DNA of 33,557 bases from Planctomycetota bacterium (lineage in GTDB: Bacteria; Planctomycetota; Planctomycetia; Pirellulales; Pirellulaceae), in contig CAUJKL010001071.1 in the NCBI GenBank assembly GCA_963204995.1, positions 1 through 33,557 of the forward strand. Direction: 5' to 3'. Position 1 is the stretch's first letter, and every line of letters starts with the position of its first letter. Below, in pieces: positions 1-7,095 of the stretch. The notes beneath the pieces were generated by a model. It ran no database searches and was not told where the DNA came from. It saw only the letters and a list, made by a program, of their open reading frames with translations. The position numbers and the translations under genes were made by a program.

Positions 1-77
1 CCCCGCGCACCATGAAGGCGGGGTTACAAGATGCAATCTACAGAGGCGGGGTAAGAAGCGGGATAGCGGCGGGGTCA

Positions 78-99
78 AGTCGAGTCAAATAACTCGACT
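78..99. repeat. Perfect 8-bp inverted repeat (AGTCGAGT-CAAATA-ACTCGACT) downstream of the 135-650 gene; possible stem-loop
   Basis: Arms read directly at 78-85 and 92-99. No T-run follows on the minus strand, so a terminator role is unproven. Confidence 0.5.
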
Positions 100-134
100 C
101 GCGCGCCGATTAAGCGGGCTGGTTAATCTAAGCC

Positions 135-650
135 CTAGGACATGTCACCCCAGCGGTCGGCAAATAGCGGCTCGCTGGCCACTGGACTGAGTAAGACCAA
201 CGCCAAGACATCGGCAACTTCCTCAATCGCACCAGTCGTTCGCTCGAAGTGTTTCTCACCTTCTTCGGTATAGTTGTCTCGGCTTCCGCGTAGCCAGCGG
301 CCCAACTCGTATGGTGAGAAATGGTAAGCGAATTTTCCAAGCCACTTCAATGGTGGATAAATCCTAGCGACCTCCGTCAACTGATCGGGGACTTTGTTTC
401 GCAGACGCGGGTCGTCTTCAATTTTGCCGATATCGGCCTTGCTAATCGGGGAAGCAAGCCGCTTTGCCAGTGCTTCGGCTAAATACACGTTGCGTTGGGC
501 CGAATTTGTCGTAACTACAACGTTCGGTGTTCCCGACTCCTGGTTAACTTGAAGCGAATGGATCTCCGACTCCTGGATGCCGAGGCACGACGCGATCTCG
601 GGTTTGAGTTCTCTGGCAGCTTGTGCGATTCCGGCTGGGACGGGTGGCAT
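135..650 (-). CDS. Conserved-looking hypothetical protein, 171 aa
   Basis: ORF with ATG start and a GGAGAG Shine-Dalgarno-like sequence just upstream (minus strand). Last gene of a same-strand cluster. Family not recognised. Confidence 0.6.
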   Translation of the reverse strand: MPPVPAGIAQAARELKPEIASCLGIQESEIHSLQVNQESGTPNVVVTTNSAQRNVYLAEALAKRLASPISKADIGKIEDDPRLRNKVPDQLTEVARIYPPLKWLGKFAYHFSPYELGRWLRGSRDNYTEEGEKHFERTTGAIEEVADVLALVLLSPVASEPLFADRWGDMS

Positions 651-832
651 GACAACTCTCCGGCGAATTGGTTTGATCTACCTAGTTGATTGAAGGCAGT
701 TCGCCGCGATCCATTGGGGACAATGAGGACTACTTTGATTTGCGAACGACTGCAAGTGATTTCTCAAACACACTTTGCGTTGTTGACGAAATTTCTCCTT
801 TTCCTGCCTGCTGGCTGAGAGTACCGCGATTA

Positions 833-2170
833 TCAAGACCTTTGACCGTGCGAACATACGGTGCAATTTTCATCAGCTCCCACGATTCCGCTTTCCACTT
901 CCCAACTACCGCCGATCTGCCAGCGGAGGCGGTGCCAGATGCTGCCGGGCAGGTCGCCAGCGAGCAGATCGAGCCAGGATTGTATCCCAGTGGCGACGGC
1001 CATGCTATTTACCGTGATCAGCGAACCAAGTCGGCCAGCGGCATGCCAGGGTTGTGACCCTCGTAGCGGCAAAGCACCTGGCGGAGCCCAGTTCTCGTAT
1101 TCGGCGGCTTCGAGATCACCTAGACCTCCGACACAACGTACACAGCCCTCACCGGGTAACAGCAGACGAACATCTGCGGCTATTACGCGCTGGCCGTCGT
1201 CGCCGGTACGTACGCCCGTCCCAATGTCCAAATGGGGAATCAGTTGCTGACGTGCCATCCTGGCAGCGCGCAAGCGCGGGCCGTCTTGATCGACGCACGT
1301 GACAACGAGATCGGCGTCTTCCAGAGCTGGTTCTGACAACTTCACGCCGAAACGCCGCGGCAAAACTGTCGCGGCGAGTTCAGGTCGAAACTCCACAAGC
1401 CGCCGCCCCAGCGTGACCGCCTTGTTGGACCCGATATCTTCTGGCGTGGCCAGGAACATGCCATCCAGGTTGTGCGGTTCGATCGTGTCCCCGTCCAACA
1501 ACGTTAACCGCCGCACACCCAACGCTGTAAACATGGTAGCGGCCAGCGTTCCTGCTCGCGAACATCCGATGAGATTCACGGTGGCTTTCCGCACGCGATC
1601 GTGCGTGGCTCGCCCACCTACTGCCTCGATCGTCCGAGTCCAGCGAAGGGCGTCCTCGGCAGCCTCGGTGGCGTCACTGATCTGGTCCAGCTCCAGCATA
1701 TTGGCACCGATGACGCAAAAGCGTGCTAAGGGCTGCACGACGCCGCGTTCCACGGACCATCCGCACCATCCGGCTCGGTCGTCGTCGAGGCCCACAAGCA
1801 ATATCACACACAACTGCGCAAAACGCGGCTTGAGTCGAGAGATCCAGTCGTCGGGTGTCGCCGGAGCCGATCCGTTTGGTAGAGCAATTGCCAGCCAACT
1901 TGCCAGTGGTGGGAAATCTTGCCCAACGGTGCCGATACTTTGCACCTTCGGCTGACTCGCTACCAGCCGTCCACGAACGCCGCCTTGCCGTTGCAGTTGC
2001 ATCACGGCCATCCGCGTTGGGTTTGCAGACAGCGGGCGAACGACGTTTGACCAGTCAGAACTTGCCATGACGACTTCAAATCTGGATTGACAAACGGTCA
2101 TGTGGGTTCTCGTGGAAAAGGCTTCGTGACCAACTTCCAACAGGCTGCTTGAGCGACTGTGATGAGTCAT
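833..2170 (-). CDS. ThiF/E1-like (ubiquitin-activating-type) Rossmann protein with N-terminal JAB-like region and CxxC pairs
   Basis: ATVNLIGCSRAGTLAATMFTALGVRRLTLLDGDTIEPHNLDG matches the ThiF nucleotide-binding pattern; later 'GCVRC' and 'NCTVC' look like Zn ribbons. ATG at 2170 overlaps the upstream TGA (ATGA), so this start is preferred over 2209. Confidence 0.8.
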   Translation of the reverse strand: MTHHSRSSSLLEVGHEAFSTRTHMTVCQSRFEVVMASSDWSNVVRPLSANPTRMAVMQLQRQGGVRGRLVASQPKVQSIGTVGQDFPPLASWLAIALPNGSAPATPDDWISRLKPRFAQLCVILLVGLDDDRAGWCGWSVERGVVQPLARFCVIGANMLELDQISDATEAAEDALRWTRTIEAVGGRATHDRVRKATVNLIGCSRAGTLAATMFTALGVRRLTLLDGDTIEPHNLDGMFLATPEDIGSNKAVTLGRRLVEFRPELAATVLPRRFGVKLSEPALEDADLVVTCVDQDGPRLRAARMARQQLIPHLDIGTGVRTGDDGQRVIAADVRLLLPGEGCVRCVGGLGDLEAAEYENWAPPGALPLRGSQPWHAAGRLGSLITVNSMAVATGIQSWLDLLAGDLPGSIWHRLRWQIGGSWEVESGIVGADENCTVCSHGQRS

Positions 2171-2403
2171 GCGTCGAAGCGTGAAGAGAATCTGAAGCGA
2201 GTAACACACCGCTCAGGCTCGCGTGGCAAGTCCCGAAGTTGCTGAATTATGATGGCCACATCTGCCCAATCGAAATCCAGCTCAGGATTGGCAGCGTGAC
2301 GGACCAGGGCCCGCAGCACCTCGCGTCTATTTCGGTCGTTGAAGACGAAGTAGTAACTTTCTTCGCTCTTCAGCAGGCCACATACATAGATGTTTGACTG
2401 CAT
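2167..2403 (-). CDS. Small hypothetical protein, 78 aa (MQSNIYVCGLLKSEESYYFVFND...)
   Basis: Protein-like composition from ATG at 2403; stop overlaps the ThiF-like start as ATGA, which suggests translational coupling. Longer 188-aa ORF not supported. Confidence 0.6.
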   Translation of the reverse strand: MQSNIYVCGLLKSEESYYFVFNDRNRREVLRALVRHAANPELDFDWADVAIIIQQLRDLPREPERCVTRFRFSSRFDA

Positions 2404-2682
2404 TCCATCTTTCCTGCTTTGGCTGTAAGGGATCGCGAACCGACGTCGCGCGGCGCGACTGGCGGTTACTCTTAGGAAAGGCAGTTCGCTGGACTGCGAG
2501 AGCGTAAAGCTATGAACGTCCGTAGGGCTGACAACAGGATTGCCCCGCAACCGACAGAGCGTGCGTGAAACCCTGAACTCGGCAGTGTGAAAGTCCGACC
2601 GAAATCCTGCGCAGCACAACGGAATTGTTTCCCGGACGCGACCAGGGGCGGACCCCGACGGTGAGCTGCGCAGGCTACGGCT

Positions 2683-2712
2683 CCAGCGGTCGGCTCCGCC
2701 TACGACCGCTGG
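2683..2712. repeat. Perfect 10-bp-stem inverted repeat (CCAGCGGTCG-10 nt-CGACCGCTGG) just after the FGE-like gene stop
   Basis: Arms at 2683-2692 and 2703-2712, 18 bp beyond the TGA at 2730-2732. Confidence 0.8.
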
Positions 2713-2729
2713 GCCTCCGCCTCGCTGGC

Positions 2730-4427
2730 TCACACTGGCTCTGCCGGAACTGCGGCCAAGCGGAACCCGCGGTACCTGCGCCGACTGCCGGGCAAGTTCC
2801 CGGACCGGTAGGCCGAACGGCAGTACTCGCCGTAGTTGATCCAGCTACCACCGCGGAGGACCCGGAACGAGGCCCGTATAGGGCCGGCAGGGTTCAGCCG
2901 TGGCAAGGTCCGGTAATAGTCCGCGCCATACCAGTCGTGGCACCATTCCCAAACATTGCCGTGCATCTGATGGAAGCCCCAAACGTTGGCGGGAATACGC
3001 TCGCCATCCTCGCGAACTCCGCAAACGTCCAGCGTGTGTCCGCTACGCCAAACTTCCGTCAAAAACGCGTGTAAACGTTCGCGGTCATCCGGCCAAAGAT
3101 ACTCGCCGTTGTAGTTGCAGTACGCCAAGTCAATCTTCGTGCCATCGCTCCCGGCATCCCACGTAAACGGCGTGTCCCGGCCGCAGCGACACGCATACTC
3201 CCAGCGAGCTTCCGTGGGCAATTCGATCTCACACTCCACACCACCAAGTTTAATCAAGCCAAGCCACTTCGCGTAGCACCAGGCATCAAACCAACTCACG
3301 TTCACAACCGGATGATTGTCCGTATTCGATACCTTGTCCGTAAACTCACGACGATCAAAGTGACGCACATCAAAACGCTCGTATTTAACATTCGTCACAC
3401 AAAATCGATGCAAGTAGTAAGCAGATAACTCCACAGGATGCGCGGGATTATCCTGGCTCTTCCCGCTGCCATCCCAGTCAGGAGCCTCGCCATCCGGAGC
3501 TCCCATCGTGAATTTCACGTTGACAGCCTCTTCATGCTGGCCACGACCTAACGAGATGAAGCCGCCGTCGTCTTCATACGTAAACTCCCGGCAGAAATGA
3601 TCGCGTGCTTCCGTGTCTTCCATCCGGTCCCACGTGAGATAGATGAACTCCGTCGCTCGGATCACCCGCCCTTGCTCGTCCCGTGGTGCATTGGGATGCA
3701 CGACGTCATACAGCGGTGCGAACAGCGCCTGCCAACGAATTAAGTCGATCCCTTCGCGGGGCATCTCCGCAAGCAGTCGCCAGAATTCGGCGTACGCTTC
3801 GTTCTGTGCAAACAGCGGATCGGATACCCAGGCTTGCATTCGCACGCGGTCGTCGTCGCTGGCCCACCGGCCTGCCCAATAAGCCGCGAAGAAAGCTTGT
3901 GTCGTAATATCGGTGAACTGTACTCGCTCCGTCGATTCGCTAAACAGGAAATACTTCAATCCGTGGGAGTCCATCGCCTTCAGCCGTCGCCAATCCTCCC
4001 ATAAATGTTCGCCGTCGATCTGCTTGCCGCGAGAATTCAAATAGGCACCTGCTGATTCGAACCGGTCAAACGCGGAATTCACGAAGCCATCCACATCGCC
4101 GGTGATGGCAAACGCCGGTCCACCCGCCTCGCCGTCCGAGCAGTACATCTCAAAAGCGATCGCGCCCAGCAGGTCGCAGGCCAGCCGGACTTGCCACTTG
4201 CGTACTGCTCGCTCCTTCCGATTCAGCCGACCTTTCTTGTGCCAGCCGAAGTCGCGCGCTTCATCCGCCTTGAAGCCATCGTCCAACAAACCGGTTTCAT
4301 CGGCTGGATCGTCTGCCGCAAAGCGATGCACCTTCCACAGAACCGTTGCTTCAGAATCGTCTTCGTCGATCTGTCCCAGGTCCTCCAGACGGGCGATTAA
4401 CCGCGCGTAGCGCGGGATGCGGGACAT
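2730..4427 (-). CDS. FGE-sulfatase/C-type-lectin-fold (formylglycine-generating-enzyme-like) protein with helical N-terminal region; candidate DGR variable protein
   Basis: NHPVVNVSWFDAWCYAKWLG, LPTEARWEYACRCG, GNVWEWCHDWYG and RVLRGGSWINYGEYCRSAYRSGN..YRGFRLA are diagnostic FGE-sulfatase motifs. Track ORF begins at a TTG (4484); first ATG is at 4427. Confidence 0.9.
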   Translation of the reverse strand: MSRIPRYARLIARLEDLGQIDEDDSEATVLWKVHRFAADDPADETGLLDDGFKADEARDFGWHKKGRLNRKERAVRKWQVRLACDLLGAIAFEMYCSDGEAGGPAFAITGDVDGFVNSAFDRFESAGAYLNSRGKQIDGEHLWEDWRRLKAMDSHGLKYFLFSESTERVQFTDITTQAFFAAYWAGRWASDDDRVRMQAWVSDPLFAQNEAYAEFWRLLAEMPREGIDLIRWQALFAPLYDVVHPNAPRDEQGRVIRATEFIYLTWDRMEDTEARDHFCREFTYEDDGGFISLGRGQHEEAVNVKFTMGAPDGEAPDWDGSGKSQDNPAHPVELSAYYLHRFCVTNVKYERFDVRHFDRREFTDKVSNTDNHPVVNVSWFDAWCYAKWLGLIKLGGVECEIELPTEARWEYACRCGRDTPFTWDAGSDGTKIDLAYCNYNGEYLWPDDRERLHAFLTEVWRSGHTLDVCGVREDGERIPANVWGFHQMHGNVWEWCHDWYGADYYRTLPRLNPAGPIRASFRVLRGGSWINYGEYCRSAYRSGNLPGSRRRYRGFRLAAVPAEPV

Positions 4428-4555
4428 GCGACGGGCCGCGTTCCCAATGCGATCGTACTTGTGTGGACGAACAAAGAGAGACAAAGTGGTGGATCCAAAG
4501 CACAGGAGGTTGATTCAGTTGGTGGTTCGTCAAGAATATCGCGCATCGTTGACAT

Positions 4556-5467
4556 CTACCACCAGTTACCGGGAAACAAGTAGCGTAAGACTCCGAGCGC
4601 CGCAGCCGTCGAGGCCAAGCCGGCTTGGAATCGAGATAAACCGAGCGTTAAACGTGGCGAGGCAGCCATCAATGCACCGGATTTAGTTTCCGAATGGAAC
4701 AGCTTCGCTTCTTCATGAGTTGCTGTAATCGCCAAGTCCCAAAACAGTTTCGTGTTCCGGAAAAAGTCAGCCGGAATGAACACCAAGCCCATTGTGCGGG
4801 GATAGCCAAACGGATTCTGGCTGCCGATGCGTTCGCCCCAATTCTCCAGCCCAATGAACCAGCGTCTCCCTTGATGGTGAAAGTAGCCAACCAGAATAAA
4901 GCTGTGGCCGCCTTTGTAGTCGTCACTCAGCGGAAGCGGACGGACACCCGTGAACAGGGATTCTGGCAGAAGCCATTCCTCCGGCAAACCGACTCCGAGG
5001 ATCAGGACGCGTCCCTTCAGCTTGAGAGCTTCCGACCCGTAGAGCAACAGGCACATCAAGTCGATTGTGTCCGGCTCGCCGATCAAGGGGCGGAGGCTGA
5101 CAAACGTCTCGATTCTACGCTTCTTGGCGTCGGCAATCGCCGCGTTATCAGGTTTGACGTAGCGACTGTCGCAAAAGTTTGTCTCGGGATAAAGTTGTTC
5201 CGTGCAGATCCCGCGTTCGCAAGCGCCCTGCAAGACGACTGCGGGCCAAGTCCCAGTCGGAGGAATGGGATAGTCACGTTTCTGCATCGCATATTCCCAA
5301 GCAAACAAGCCGCTGAGGTGCCGATCGCAGATGTTCAGTTGTACTTCCGTCGCATTGCGACAAGCGTGCCCCACACAATTTGGGCCACGCTGTGCAATCA
5401 CCGGCTTGTAGCGGAACAAGTCCAGGTGGTCAAACTGATGCGGCAAGACGTGCGAGTGGCTCGCCAA
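4556..5467 (-). CDS. Papain-like (C1 family) cysteine peptidase
   Basis: Q/C motif 'QRGPNCVGHACRNATE', His motif 'GGHSFILVGY', Asn motif 'LENWGERIG' in the right order. Start is TTG and uncertain. Confidence 0.75.
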   Translation of the reverse strand: MASHSHVLPHQFDHLDLFRYKPVIAQRGPNCVGHACRNATEVQLNICDRHLSGLFAWEYAMQKRDYPIPPTGTWPAVVLQGACERGICTEQLYPETNFCDSRYVKPDNAAIADAKKRRIETFVSLRPLIGEPDTIDLMCLLLYGSEALKLKGRVLILGVGLPEEWLLPESLFTGVRPLPLSDDYKGGHSFILVGYFHHQGRRWFIGLENWGERIGSQNPFGYPRTMGLVFIPADFFRNTKLFWDLAITATHEEAKLFHSETKSGALMAASPRLTLGLSRFQAGLASTAAALGVLRYLFPGNWW

Positions 5468-5787
5468 AAGTTGGCGATCGGTGGGTTGTCGAAAGCCAAC
5501 GCGCGATGATCAGGAGCCAACATGCCGCCGAGCGGTGGAATCGCAACTGGAGCTGCTGCAAGTGATGGATCGGATAGCGGAATGAGCTTCTCTAATGCAG
5601 CAAGAATGCGGGCTAGGTCCACTTCCGTAATGCCAGCGAGTTCACGGAGCTTTGTTCGTAGTGATACGTTCGTTGCCATCTCACGCAGTTGAAGCATGGT
5701 CATCCCATGCGAACGCACAAAGCGACGCAGACTGCGCGGAAATGAGTGCGGAGTAACGCCGGGTCGTCGGAGCTTGCTCAATCGCAC
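5398..5787 (-). CDS. Small helical protein B with 'AAPVAIPPLGGMLAP' motif; likely paralogue of the next upstream gene
   Basis: GTG start at 5787 overlaps the stop of the upstream gene (alternative ATG at 5703). C-terminus overlaps the peptidase ORF by about 70 bp. Confidence 0.5.
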   Translation of the reverse strand: MRLSKLRRPGVTPHSFPRSLRRFVRSHGMTMLQLREMATNVSLRTKLRELAGITEVDLARILAALEKLIPLSDPSLAAAPVAIPPLGGMLAPDHRALAFDNPPIANFWRATRTSCRISLTTWTCSATSR

Positions 5788-6110
5788 GGCTCGTCCCCTT
5801 CTTTACTAGGCTCGGAGTGCCGCTCGTCTTCTGCACGCTGGGTAGGAGGTATCAGTCCGAATGGCGGAATTGCGGGGGCTTCCATGCCGGCAAACGAATC
5901 GCCAACGAGTTCGCGGGCGGCAATGACAAAGTCCGCCACATCTTGTTGTGAACAGTCCAGCAGCGCGGCCATTGCCGTGGGTCGCGTCTCTGCCATCGCC
6001 GTAAACGTCTCGATGAAGCAGATGCCTCGCTCTACAAGGGCCGCGTGCTGAAGTTCCGAAAGCTGAGCAAGCTCTCGAAGGTCGGTTAGTGGAGTTGGTT
6101 CATTCGGCAT
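5778..6110 (-). CDS. Small helical protein A with 'APAIPPFGLIPP' motif
   Basis: ATG at 6110 preceded by AGAGGA-like SD; helix-hairpin-like 'LRELAQLSELQHAALVERGICFIETFTAMAETRPTAMAALLDCSQQDVADFVIAARELV'. Confidence 0.65.
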   Translation of the reverse strand: MPNEPTPLTDLRELAQLSELQHAALVERGICFIETFTAMAETRPTAMAALLDCSQQDVADFVIAARELVGDSFAGMEAPAIPPFGLIPPTQRAEDERHSEPSKEGDEPCD

Positions 6111-6131
6111 TACTATTGTCCTCTGTGGTCT

Positions 6132-6680
6132 TCAGTGCGGTTGCAGGTTGATCAGTACGACCTTTAGGTCAAGCTCATGCACAAGCTCGCCATTCACCGG
6201 CCACCACTTGGCCGGCAATTCGCGGGCAAGTTTCACGGCCAGTTCGACGCGAGCCTCATAATTCTTCGTCGCTGTCACGGCCAGCCACCGCGTCTGGTAG
6301 TCCTCAGCTGTCTCTTCCTCTACGGCCCGTCTCAGTTCGGCCAAGAAATCGCTCGGTAACATCTGTTGGGAATATTGTTCCTCCGTGACCTTGGCAGACG
6401 CTGACTCGCCGGGCGACGTGATGGTGTTTTCGTTCGGCGGACCTTCAGATTCAGACAGCGAGTTCGTTATTCGAGTCTTTAACCAATGGCAGCCCTGCTC
6501 CACGAGTTGGAGAGCCTTGAGAGAGTTTTTCTCGACAAAGGGCCGCCGTTCAGTAGGGTCCAGCACTAACAGCCAGATCACAAGTAGCAACAGCGGCGTA
6601 GTGAGAAGTGAAGCAATGTATCGAATCGGTTTGGTAAAAAAGAACATCAGCTTGGGTGCCTCCCGTCTCTCGCAATTCAA
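6132..6680 (-). CDS. Single-pass membrane protein, hypothetical
   Basis: One hydrophobic segment 'YIASLLTTPLLLLVIWLLVLDP' near the N-terminus; 21 bp upstream of protein A on the same strand. Start may be internal. Confidence 0.6.
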   Translation of the reverse strand: MNCERREAPKLMFFFTKPIRYIASLLTTPLLLLVIWLLVLDPTERRPFVEKNSLKALQLVEQGCHWLKTRITNSLSESEGPPNENTITSPGESASAKVTEEQYSQQMLPSDFLAELRRAVEEETAEDYQTRWLAVTATKNYEARVELAVKLARELPAKWWPVNGELVHELDLKVVLINLQPH

Positions 6681-6859
6681 GATTTGCCGTACGAAGGAGT
6701 AAAGGCAGTTGCAGTCGATCTCGCTGACGGTTTTACGCAGAAACTCGCCTTGTGCAGTGCGCTAGTTCAGTCTTGCCATCGATCAGGCCGTGTCTCTCGA
6801 CGAAATGCCTGACGTTCATTCGTAACGCGGGAAAGCCGAAGTATGGGCGAGCTTTCAGA

Positions 6860-7030
6860 TTACAAGGATCGTCCGCCGGCAACGATCACACTCATAGCGC
6901 GCAGAATAAACGTCCCAGGTCTTCCGTGGCTGCCTTTCTCTATGGAGGAAAAGTCAGCACAGGCAAGGATCGGAAGGGCCAATGCGGTGGCAATCAACAC
7001 GCCGCTGTCGATGAATGTACGAGTCTTCGC
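6860..7030 (-). pseudogene. Possible degenerate PIN-domain fragment
   Basis: Minus-strand reading 'AKTRTFIDSGVLIATALALPILACADFSS' resembles a PIN-domain N-terminus and ends early at TAA (6860-6862). Confidence 0.25.
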
Positions 7031-7095
7031 CAGCGTGTAGCCCCAATTTACCTTTCGCCCCGATGGTCGCGAATCTCACGGTCGAGTCCGCGGCG

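Noticed and set aside
1-77. Repeated GCGGGGT-like words at the window start
   Set aside because: Only a few irregular copies in GC-rich sequence at the edge; not enough to call a repeat element.
2404-2733. N-terminal extension of the 78-aa protein to 188 aa
   Set aside because: Arg/Ser-rich non-protein-like sequence overlapping the hairpin; ATG at 2403 is a better start.
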